Positions 51,001-58,368 of a stretch of DNA of 64,000 nucleotides are shown piece by piece. The notes under the pieces were generated by a model, which did not search any database, had not been told where the DNA came from, and saw nothing but the letters and a program-made list of their open reading frames with translations. This stretch comes from Paraburkholderia fungorum (lineage in GTDB: Bacteria; Pseudomonadota; Gammaproteobacteria; Burkholderiales; Burkholderiaceae): NCBI RefSeq assembly GCF_900099835.1, contig NZ_FNKP01000001.1:3348001-3412000 (forward strand), read 5' to 3'. How positions within the stretch are numbered: the stretch's first letter is position 1; each line of letters starts with the position of its first letter. A program made the translations under genes and the position numbers.

Positions 51001-51999
51001 TTAGTTCGCAGCCAGACCCATCTTCTGACGAACGTCGGCCACGTTGTCACGCGTCGCCAGCATGCCGGTGGTCAGCGTGAGCATCGGCGGTTCCTTGCCT
51101 TGCGTGATCCAGTCGTACATCAGCGTCGAAGTTTCTTCGCCGTGACGCTTCGGGCTGATGATGACCGTGCCGTAGAAGCCCGTCGGCGTCGGCTTCTTGA
51201 ACTCGTTGAGTGCCGAGTCCGAACCGCCAATGCCGATACCGATCATGTTGTCCGCCTTAAAGCCGCGGCCTTCCGCTGCGCGCACCGCGCCGAGCACGCC
51301 TTCGTCGTTCAGCGCGTAAGCAACCCAGTGCTTGTACTGCGGGTTCTTCGTCAGCGCGATGTTGGCTGCGTTGAACGCGTTTTCCGTGTCGGTCTTCGCT
51401 TGCGGCGCCATGATGATGTTCGCCTTCGGGAAGCCGGCGGCGACCAGTGCGTCGGTCGCGCCCGACGTACGGTCATGCGCGGTCGGCAGTTGCTCGTAGG
51501 TCACGTCGATCGCGCCGACGTCCTTCATGTCCCAGCCGCGCTTCTTGATTTCCGCCGCCAGGCCGTCGCCGACCTGCTTGCCGATGTTGTACGCGGAGAT
51601 GCCCATATGCGGCACCGAAGCGATCGGCTTGCCCGCGCCGTCGACCAGGCGGTCGTCGACCGTCATCATCTTCAGGCCGTCAGCTTTCGCTTTCGCAACG
51701 ATGCCCGGCCCGAGCTTGACGTCCGGCGTGCAGATCACGAAGCCTTGCGCCTTCTGTGCCGACAGGTTGTCGATTGCGCTCATTACCTTCTCGCCCGACG
51801 GCGCGCCGATCTTCACCAGCGTGAAACCCTTCTCCTTGGCGGCGATTTCGGCGAACTTCCATTCGTCCTGGAACCACGGTTCTTCCGGCTGCTTCACGAG
51901 GAAGCCGATCTTCACCGGATCAGCAGCTTGCGCGGCCGTTGCGTTGAACAGCACACCCGTTGCGGCTGCCATCAGCGTGAGGAAAATTCTACGTTTCAT
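51001..51999 (-). CDS. araF: Arabinose-type periplasmic binding protein AraF
   Basis: The 332-residue precursor has a signal peptide (MKRRIFLTLM..., cut near residue 25 at AQA-A). The mature part aligns from memory with E. coli AraF: KIGFLVKQPEEPWFQDEWKFAE, GFVICTPDVKLGP, TVDDRLVD and GATDALVAAGFP. AraF binds L-arabinose and also D-galactose and D-fucose. The ATG at 51999 has AGGAGA upstream; extra codons before it are not signal-like. It starts the transporter part of the regulon. Confidence 0.93.
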   Translation of the reverse strand: MKRRIFLTLMAAATGVLFNATAAQAADPVKIGFLVKQPEEPWFQDEWKFAEIAAKEKGFTLVKIGAPSGEKVMSAIDNLSAQKAQGFVICTPDVKLGPGIVAKAKADGLKMMTVDDRLVDGAGKPIASVPHMGISAYNIGKQVGDGLAAEIKKRGWDMKDVGAIDVTYEQLPTAHDRTSGATDALVAAGFPKANIIMAPQAKTDTENAFNAANIALTKNPQYKHWVAYALNDEGVLGAVRAAEGRGFKADNMIGIGIGGSDSALNEFKKPTPTGFYGTVIISPKRHGEETSTLMYDWITQGKEPPMLTLTTGMLATRDNVADVRQKMGLAAN

Positions 52000-52167
52000 G
52001 ATGCTTGTCTCCTGACTAATTGATAACGAGAAGGTATCGGCCGCGTCTTCTTGTACCGGGTATGACACACGCGGCCAGCGCGTCGTCCGGTGTACTTTTT
52101 TGCCCTTCTACTTTCTTGTTGCGTGAAACGTGCTGCGTGAATCTGGTGCTTGAATCTGCTGAATGAA

Positions 52168-52944
52168 TCAGTCGTGGTACAGCGCGGAGCGGCCGCCGTC
52201 CACGGTAATGCAACTGGCGTTGATGAACGGCGCTTCGTCCGATGCGAGGAACACCGCCGTCATCGCCACTTCTTCGGGGCGGCCGATACGCTTCATCGGC
52301 GGCAGAGCGAGTGTGGCCAGTTTCGCGGCGGCCGGATCGGGCTGCTCGTTCCACCAGTCGTGCGTCAGTTGGGTTTCGATATAGCCTGGCGCGATTGCGT
52401 TGACGCGCACGTTGCGCGGCGCGTATTCGATGCCGAGCGCGCGCGTCAGACCGATCACGCCATGCTTCGCCACCGGATACGGAAAGCAGCCCGGAATGAT
52501 CTTGAACGAATGTGTCGACGCGATGTTCACGATGCTGCCCGCGCCACGTTCGACCATGCCCGGCAATGCCGCACGGCAACCGTTCCACACGCCGTCGAGA
52601 TCGACCGCGAAGCAGCGCCGCCAGTCGTCGTCGGTCATGGTCAGCGGATCGCAGAACACGTTGATGCCAGCGTTGTTCACGAGCACGTCGAGCGGACCGA
52701 GGTTTTTTTCGGCCTCGCTCACGGCCTGCTGAACCGACGCCGACTGCGTCACGTCGGTATGCACCGCGAGCACCCGCGCGCCGGTTTGCGCGCGGATCGA
52801 CTCGGCCGTTTGCTGCGCGGTGTCGATATCGAGTTCCGCCAGCACGACCGACGCGCCTTCACGCGCAAACGCAAGCGCGATCGCCGCGCCGATGCCGCGC
52901 CCGGCACCGGTGACCAGCGTGGTTTTGCCGGCGAGCCGCTTCAT
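52168..52944 (-). CDS. SDR-family oxidoreductase of the sugar regulon
   Basis: A 258-residue short-chain dehydrogenase: TGAGRGIG near residues 12-19, NNAGIN, Ser in NIASTHS and YPVAKH (Tyr-x-x-x-Lys), with a C-terminal GG(R) motif. It overlaps the dgoA stop by four bases (ATGA), so it is translationally coupled. Substrate is unclear: a second sugar or sugar-acid dehydrogenase is likely, for example acting on L-fucose or galactose. It differs from the SDR at 47.3 kb, which is XylB-like. Confidence 0.85.
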   Translation of the reverse strand: MKRLAGKTTLVTGAGRGIGAAIALAFAREGASVVLAELDIDTAQQTAESIRAQTGARVLAVHTDVTQSASVQQAVSEAEKNLGPLDVLVNNAGINVFCDPLTMTDDDWRRCFAVDLDGVWNGCRAALPGMVERGAGSIVNIASTHSFKIIPGCFPYPVAKHGVIGLTRALGIEYAPRNVRVNAIAPGYIETQLTHDWWNEQPDPAAAKLATLALPPMKRIGRPEEVAMTAVFLASDEAPFINASCITVDGGRSALYHD

Positions 52945-53621
52945 TTCTTCGCGCCCGCGCGGGCGATCCGCAAGCCGTTGATGTACGCCTTCGCATGCGA
53001 CGCGGTCACGGCTGCGCTCTGACCCGGCTTGTACAGCGCCGAGCCGAGGCCGAAGCCATTCGCGCCCGCGCTGAGGAACGGCCCCATGTTGTCCGGCGTG
53101 ATACCGCCGACCGGCACCAGCGGCACCTCGGCAGCGATCACCGCGCGCCATGCTTTCACGACCTGGCAGCCGAGCTGTTCGGCGGGGAACATCTTCAGCA
53201 CGTCCGCGCCGTTCTTCAACGCGATGAACGCTTCGGTCGGCGTGGCGACGCCCGGCGCACAGGCCATGCCTTGCGCCTTGGCGGCGGCGACGACTTCCGG
53301 ATCGCTATGCGGCATCACGATCAACTCGCCGCCCGCCGACTTCACATCGTTGACGAAGCTCGGATGCAGCACCGTGCCCGCACCGACGATCGCATCCGCC
53401 GGCAGCACCTTGCGGATCGCGGCGATGCTGTCGAACGGTTGCGGCGAATTCAGCGGCACTTCGACGATGCGAAACCCGGCTTCGTACAGAGCCTGGCCGT
53501 GTTCGGCGGCATCGGCGGGCGTCACGCCGCGCATGATCGCGACCAGCGGACAGGCTTCGAACGCCGCGATCAGACCCGCGTGCGGCATATACGGAGCGGG
53601 CAGATTGATGTGAGGTTGCAT
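52941..53621 (-). CDS. dgoA: 2-Dehydro-3-deoxy-6-phosphogalactonate aldolase
   Basis: DgoA splits KDPGal to pyruvate and glyceraldehyde 3-phosphate. The 226-residue protein has IVEVPLNSPQPFDSI near residues 51-65 (the PLNSP block characteristic of DgoA rather than Eda), GAGTVLHP near 81-88 and Schiff-base Lys in DVLKMFPAEQLG near 141. A Met six codons upstream is possible, but AAGGA precedes the chosen ATG at 53621. It follows dgoK by 36 bp and overlaps the next SDR gene. Confidence 0.93.
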   Translation of the reverse strand: MQPHINLPAPYMPHAGLIAAFEACPLVAIMRGVTPADAAEHGQALYEAGFRIVEVPLNSPQPFDSIAAIRKVLPADAIVGAGTVLHPSFVNDVKSAGGELIVMPHSDPEVVAAAKAQGMACAPGVATPTEAFIALKNGADVLKMFPAEQLGCQVVKAWRAVIAAEVPLVPVGGITPDNMGPFLSAGANGFGLGSALYKPGQSAAVTASHAKAYINGLRIARAGAKK

Positions 53622-53657
53622 GTCGGTTCCTTGTTTCATAAGCGGCGGTGCGGCCGG

Positions 53658-54719
53658 TTAGCGGGCGAGCGCCGGTTGGGCGGCCGGATTGACGAGCCCC
53701 GCCTGCGAGGCGACGCGCCACAGACCGCGCTCGGTCGCCTGTTTGACCAGTTCAGTCTGCGTGCAGCCGAATTGCGCGAGCGCGAGGCGATAACGCTCGC
53801 ACAGCGCTTCGTTGCCGATCAGACGCAGGCTTTGCCCGGCGAGTGAATCCTGTTGTTGCGCCAGCACGGCGTCGAGACCGGCCAGTTCGTGGCCGATCAG
53901 CAGGCCCGACAGATAATCCGGCTGCTTCTGCCCCGGCAACTGTCCGGTGAGACCGAGCGAGCGGGCGCTGAAAATGGTCGCCAGCACGCCAGCCTGGCCT
54001 TTTTCCCGCGCGATGTTCACGCCGTGCAAAAACGCTTCGGCATCCGGACGATCGGGCGTGACCATCGTGCGGCCGAGAATCGTGTGTTCGCGTAACGCCG
54101 CGAACACTTCGCCGGTCATGAAGGTATGAAATCGTTCGATCCGCCCTGCCTGCACCACCGCCCATTTCGCGTGGGTGCCGGGCAGGCCGATCAGTGCGCG
54201 GACGTTGCTGTCGGCGGGGTCCACTTCATTCGCGGCCTCGCCGAGCGCGCCAAAAATCTGCGTTTCTTCGCCACGCATCACATTGGGCAACTCGCCGCGT
54301 TGCAGCACGCCCGGCACGATATGCAGCGTCGCGCCGCACGCCGCCTTCACGCGGACAATACCCGCGACCAATGCGTCGGCATTGGCGGGCGCATCGACAT
54401 ACGGTGCTTCCAGCCAGCCTTGCGCGCTGCCGACCATGCCCGCAGCGATGGCCGGTACGTTCGGCGCGTCTTTGAGCCACTGGCCGCAGACGTCGTCGAA
54501 CGCTGCATCGAAACCGCCCTGCTCGGCGCTGCGCGGCAAATTCATGATGCCGGCCGGCGACGAGCGCGTGGCCAGCACCTGGCCCGCTGCGTCGAACAGA
54601 TACGCGCGCAGCGAACTCGTGCCCCAATCGAGCGCGATCAGCGCGGCGTCCGGGAAATGCGCGACGGCGTCGTTGGCGAGAGAAGTCGTTACCATTTGAG
54701 AAGAACCCGCTTGTGTCAT
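53658..54719 (-). CDS. dgoK: 2-Dehydro-3-deoxygalactonokinase
   Basis: DgoK phosphorylates KDGal to KDPGal for the aldolase encoded next. The 353-residue protein begins its ATP fold with ALIALDWGTSSLRAYLFD near residues 26-43, followed by AAGMVGSAQGW, NVMRGEETQIFGA near 147-159, LPGTHAKW and FMTGEVFAALREHTILG, all as in E. coli DgoK (292). The N-terminal ~25 and C-terminal ~25 residues are extra. The ATG at 54719 overlaps the iclR stop (ATGA). No galactonate dehydratase lies in the window. Confidence 0.93.
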   Translation of the reverse strand: MTQAGSSQMVTTSLANDAVAHFPDAALIALDWGTSSLRAYLFDAAGQVLATRSSPAGIMNLPRSAEQGGFDAAFDDVCGQWLKDAPNVPAIAAGMVGSAQGWLEAPYVDAPANADALVAGIVRVKAACGATLHIVPGVLQRGELPNVMRGEETQIFGALGEAANEVDPADSNVRALIGLPGTHAKWAVVQAGRIERFHTFMTGEVFAALREHTILGRTMVTPDRPDAEAFLHGVNIAREKGQAGVLATIFSARSLGLTGQLPGQKQPDYLSGLLIGHELAGLDAVLAQQQDSLAGQSLRLIGNEALCERYRLALAQFGCTQTELVKQATERGLWRVASQAGLVNPAAQPALAR

Positions 54720-55672
54720 CGTTTGATCCTGCGGGTTGCCGGTTGCGGTGCGCGCCAACCGAGTTCCTCCGAAATCGCGCGCGCTTCGCGCTGCACGACC
54801 GGAATCAGTTCGTCCATCCGTTCGAGCGACATGTACGGAATCGTGCTCGCCACCGACAGCGCCGCCACCACCGCACCCGACGCATCGCGCACGGGCGCCG
54901 CGACGCAACGGATCGCCGCTTCGTTTTCTTCGAGATCGAAGGTGTAGCCGCCGGCTGCATAGCCCGTCATGCGCTGCATGAAGGTCGGTGCGTCGGGACG
55001 GTTATCCGGCTTGAACGTGACGCCGGCCAGTGCGCGGCGCGATGCATCGAACAGCGACTGCCAGGTGTCCGGCGTGAGATCGAGCATCATCGCCTTGCCG
55101 ATTCCCGTCGACGCCAGCGGCATCCGGTGACCGACGCGCGAGCGCATTTCGAGGCCACGTGTGCCCGGGATCTTGTCGATGTAGAGCACGTCGTCGCCGT
55201 CGCGCACGCCGAGGTGGATCGTGTCGAGCGTCTGCTCCGCCAGCGACTCGAGGTGCGGACGGGCAACCGCCGTGAGCGGCATCTGTTCGAGCGCGATGGT
55301 GCCCAGTTCGATCAGCTTCGGTCCGAGCAGATATCCGCCCTGCACCTGCCGCAGATAGCGCGCCTGCACGAGGCTGCTGACTAGCCGATGCGTGGTGCTG
55401 CGAGTCGTGCCGAGTGCCGCGCCGAAGGTGCGGAGATCGCGCACGCCGGCGGCGGCGGCTTCGAGAATCGCCAGGCCGCGCAGCAGCGTTTGCGTGCCGG
55501 CTTGTTGCGGCGTGATGTCCAGCAGGGTGCTCGGCAGCGCGATGGAGTCGACGGAAGCCGGTTGGACGCTGGCTCGCGGTGCTTTGACCGCGGAAACCGG
55601 ACGCGGCGTGGCGCTAGTCGCGTGATCAGCTTCGGACGCGCTCGCGGCGTGGGTGGGCATCGCTTTGTTCAT
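54716..55672 (-). CDS. IclR-family regulator of the sugar regulon
   Basis: The 318-residue protein has a long Ala/Pro/Ser-rich N-terminal stretch (about 55 residues), then an IclR helix-turn-helix (LLRGLAILEAAAAGVRDLRTFGAALGTTRSTTHRLVSSLVQARYL) and the GAF-like effector domain with LPLASTGIGKA-type RMPLASTGIGKAMM. It is the first gene of the sugar transcription unit and overlaps dgoK by four bases. A 31-bp inverted repeat overlaps the promoter in front, so it probably regulates itself and the whole unit. The effector should be a pathway sugar acid. Confidence 0.9.
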   Translation of the reverse strand: MNKAMPTHAASASEADHATSATPRPVSAVKAPRASVQPASVDSIALPSTLLDITPQQAGTQTLLRGLAILEAAAAGVRDLRTFGAALGTTRSTTHRLVSSLVQARYLRQVQGGYLLGPKLIELGTIALEQMPLTAVARPHLESLAEQTLDTIHLGVRDGDDVLYIDKIPGTRGLEMRSRVGHRMPLASTGIGKAMMLDLTPDTWQSLFDASRRALAGVTFKPDNRPDAPTFMQRMTGYAAGGYTFDLEENEAAIRCVAAPVRDASGAVVAALSVASTIPYMSLERMDELIPVVQREARAISEELGWRAPQPATRRIKR

Positions 55673-55892
55673 GGCGATTGGCTTTTGGATGGGTTTTTTG
55701 CGCTTACAGCGCGGGGCCGGAGATGCGGCTCGGGCTCGATGTGCTCGCGATGCTGCGGGCGCGGGGGTGCTGCCTCAAGCTATTGGGCATGGTTGGCCTT
55801 GTCTCCGATTTTTTTGCATGCGCTGTTTTTTCCGCGCCCTTTGATGCGCGCTTTTTTATGGCGCTGCTGGGGGGCGGTGCGTATTGGATTGG

Positions 55893-55922
55893 ATTGTAGG
55901 AGGGTTTGTGAGAAATCACCAA
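55893..55922 (-). promoter_or_regulatory. Predicted promoter of the iclR-dgoKA-ara unit
   Basis: On the minus strand TTGGTG (55917-55922) and TACAAT (55893-55898) are separated by 18 bp. The -35 hexamer lies inside one arm of the inverted repeat. It would give a leader of about 210 nt before iclR. Confidence 0.6.
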
Positions 55923-55949
55923 TATGTGAATGGTGGATTCATATATTGG
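55919..55949. promoter_or_regulatory. 31-bp inverted repeat, likely IclR operator
   Basis: CCAATAT (55919-55925) pairs with ATATTGG (55943-55949), and TGAAT (55927-55931) with ATTCA (55937-55941), with one G/T mismatch and a 5-bp centre GGTGG. It is by far the most AT-rich palindrome in the region and overlaps the predicted -35. Confidence 0.7.
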
Positions 55950-55995
55950 GATTTTTGGTTGGCGTGGCTTGGGGTTGGGTGTGCTCTGTGCGGTT

Positions 55996-56655
55996 TTGGC
56001 CTTTCCTTGATGTCACGGTGGTCTATTAGCTCTGCCCCTGTGCGGGGCGGCACTCACTTTCTTTGCCGCCGCAAAGAAAGTAAGCAAAGAAAGCGGGCTC
56101 ACACCGCTAGCTATGAAGTGGGTCCCCTGGCTTGGAGGGGGCAGTGGTGCATCTGGAATCGGTGCCTTCGCACACTCCGCGTTCGTGACAAGGCAGTCAT
56201 GCTTCCCGACTCGCACTAGTGCTCGCCGGAATGGGTCGGTCCCCGCGTTGGTTGGTGTGCGATCGGGTTGCCTCGTGATGCTCTGCCGAATGCTTGTTCG
56301 ATCAGGAACGCAGTGCGCCCCGTGCCGAAACGCGGGGGGCGCATAAACCACAATTCGATTGGATAGCGTGCCCTCAGAACGAGGTTGCACGAAGCATGAG
56401 CGCGGGGGTTTGATAACTACCGCGACGGCGCGCGAAGCGCCGCCGGAAGAATGACTGCCTTGTCACGAAGGCGGAGTGTGCGGGAGCACCGATTCCAGAT
56501 GCACCACTGCCCCCTCCAAGCCAGGGGACCCGCTTAAGAGCTAGCGGTGTGAGCCCGCTTTCTTTGCTTACTTTCTTTGCGGCGGCAAAGAAAGTGAGTG
56601 CCGCCCCGCACAGGGGCAGAGCTAATAGACCACCGTGAAAACAAGGAAAGGCCAA
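55996..56655. repeat. Inverted-repeat element, two ~210-bp arms around a ~240-bp spacer
   Basis: The left arm (55996-56205) and right arm (56445-56655) are near-identical reverse complements, differing at scattered positions. Each starts with TTGGCCTTTCCTTG, contains CACGGTGGTCTATTAGCTCT and a perfect palindrome ACTTTCTTTGC-CGCC-GCAAAGAAAGT, and ends at GGCAGTCATxCTTCC. The spacer (56206-56444) has no gene. No transposase and no clear target-site duplication are visible. Reading frames across it are often called as hypothetical proteins in Burkholderia genomes (for example the TFFAAAKKVS type) but look artefactual. It may be a non-autonomous mobile repeat. Confidence 0.85.
56055..56080. repeat. 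Internal palindrome of the left arm
   Basis: ACTTTCTTTGC and GCAAAGAAAGT pair perfectly (11 bp) around CGCC. The same hairpin lies in the right arm at 56570-56595. Confidence 0.9.
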
Positions 56656-56736
56656 CATCGACAGAACACAGCCAACCCGCCGCAAAGGCAAAGACAAAAG
56701 CAAAAGCACCACCCTGCAAGGGCAAAACCAACCCCT

Positions 56737-57459
56737 TTAATCCGGCAATTCCGCCGCCCCCATCCGCCGCGCAATCACCCTCGCCCTCTGCACGAGATAA
56801 GCCGACCCGCGATGATCATCGAAATACTTGGGCCTCGGCAGCATCACCGCCAGGCGGGCCGACTGCCCCGCAGTCAACTTACCGGCCGACGTCTTGAAGT
56901 AATACTGCGCCGCCGCCTCGGCGCCATACACCCCATTACCCCACTCAACGGAATTGAGATAAATCTCAAAGATCCGCTCCTTGTCCATCAACGTCTCAAG
57001 CATCCACGTGATGATCAGTTCCTGGCCCTTGCGGATATAGCTCTTCTCACGCGATAAAAACAGATTCCGCGCGAGCTGCTGCGTAATCGTCGACCCGCCT
57101 CGGACAATCTTGCCCTTGGCTTTGTTGCGCTCCCAGGCCTGCAGGATCGCATCGGTTTCGTAGCCGTTGTTGTTGACGAAATTCGCGTCTTCGGAGGCGA
57201 TGATCGCTCGCTTCAGGTTGTGCGAGATCTGGTCGTACGGCACCCACGTATGCTGCAACGAGATACCGGGCCGGTCTTTCGGCAAAGTCCACGCGTCCGA
57301 GCGCATGAACGCGGTCGACTGCGGATTGACGTAATTCCACACCGCGATCTGCGCAAAGTAATAAGCCTGCGTGGCAAGCCACGCAATCACCAGCATCGCG
57401 CCGAAGTAAAACACCCATCGCACCGGAGCCGGCCGGTTCGCACGCCGTGTCGCTGTCAT
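56737..57459 (-). CDS. mtgA: Monofunctional peptidoglycan glycosyltransferase MtgA
   Basis: MtgA polymerises lipid II into glycan strands at the periplasmic face of the inner membrane. The 240-residue protein has one N-terminal membrane anchor (residues 14-36) and a single GT51 domain: catalytic Glu90 in [26 protein letters not shown] near 120-135, and [15 protein letters not shown] near 163-177. There is no transpeptidase domain, and length equals the usual ~240. It lies 45 bp after aroE on the same strand, and its 3' end is 82 bp from the inverted-repeat element. Confidence 0.96.
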   Translation of the reverse strand: MTATRRANRPAPVRWVFYFGAMLVIAWLATQAYYFAQIAVWNYVNPQSTAFMRSDAWTLPKDRPGISLQHTWVPYDQISHNLKRAIIASEDANFVNNNGYETDAILQAWERNKAKGKIVRGGSTITQQLARNLFLSREKSYIRKGQELIITWMLETLMDKERIFEIYLNSVEWGNGVYGAEAAAQYYFKTSAGKLTAGQSARLAVMLPRPKYFDDHRGSAYLVQRARVIARRMGAAELPD

Positions 57460-57504
57460 CGTGCTTCCAGTCCTCGAATCGGAGAGTTCGGCCAGGTCGG
57501 AGAT

Positions 57505-58368
57505 TTACGCGTGAGACGGCGCCGTCAGCAGCGCACGCAATTCGGCCAGCACTGGCGCGCCGTCGGGCCGCACGCCGCGCCACACGTAGAACGATTCGGC
57601 CGCCTGCTCGACCAGCATGCCCAAGCCGTCCGCACCGCGCGCGCCAAGCTTGCTCGCGTGCTCCATGAAAACGGTGGGATGCGCGCCGTACATCATGTCG
57701 TACGCGAGCGTGCCGTTGCCGAACGCGCGGTCGTCGCACTCGGGCAACGACGCGTCCAGACTGCCCGCCGTCGCGTTGACGATCACGTCGTAGGTGCCCG
57801 CGTCGATCGCGCGCGCGCTGCCGCCGGTCAACCGGCATGCGGCGTCGCGAGCGGCTTGCGCGAACTGGTCGACCAGCGCTTCAGCCTTCGCCGCCGTGCG
57901 ATTGACGATAGTCAGCGTATGCGGCGCCCGGTCGAGCATCGGCAACACGACGCCGCGTGCCGCACCGCCCGCGCCCAGCAACAGAATGCGAGCGCCCTTC
58001 AGCGACACGCCGAGATTCACTTCGATATCGCGCACCAGGCCGAAACCGTCGGTGTTGTCGCCGTAAATTCCGGTCGAATCGATCCGCAACGTGTTCACCG
58101 CACCCGCCGCTGCCGCGCGCGGCGACAACGTGTCGGCAAATGCATGCGCGTCGAGCTTGAACGGTACGGTCACGTTCAGGCCGCGCCCGCCCGCGTCGAT
58201 GAAGGCACGCACGTGCGGCACAAACGCATCGACGGGAGCCAGCAGGTGGCCGTAGTCGACCGGCTCACCGGTTTGCGCGGCAAAGCGTCCGTGGATGAAC
58301 GGCGATTTGCTATGGCCGACCGGATTACCGATGACCGCATAGCGGTCGCGTGTTGCGTTCGTGCTCAT
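57505..58368 (-). CDS. aroE: Shikimate dehydrogenase
   Basis: AroE reduces 3-dehydroshikimate to shikimate with NADPH in aromatic amino acid synthesis. The 287-residue protein has VIGNPVGHSKSP near residues 12-23, the catalytic Lys71 in NVTVPFK, Asp107 in GDNTDGFG, and nucleotide-binding GAGGAARG near 131-138. The ATG at 58368 overlaps the stop of the upstream exoribonuclease gene (ATGA). mtgA follows, the common betaproteobacterial order. Confidence 0.96.
   Translation of the reverse strand: MSTNATRDRYAVIGNPVGHSKSPFIHGRFAAQTGEPVDYGHLLAPVDAFVPHVRAFIDAGGRGLNVTVPFKLDAHAFADTLSPRAAAAGAVNTLRIDSTGIYGDNTDGFGLVRDIEVNLGVSLKGARILLLGAGGAARGVVLPMLDRAPHTLTIVNRTAAKAEALVDQFAQAARDAACRLTGGSARAIDAGTYDVIVNATAGSLDASLPECDDRAFGNGTLAYDMMYGAHPTVFMEHASKLGARGADGLGMLVEQAAESFYVWRGVRPDGAPVLAELRALLTAPSHA

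Noticed and set aside
55653..55899. Small plus-strand frames upstream of iclR
   Set aside because: They cover the predicted promoter and operator and show no domain or ribosome site.
56013..56731. Several short frames (65-125 codons) in the inverted-repeat element
   Set aside because: The same peptide phrases appear on both arms because the DNA is repeated. Repeat origin explains them; no start sites or conserved domains.
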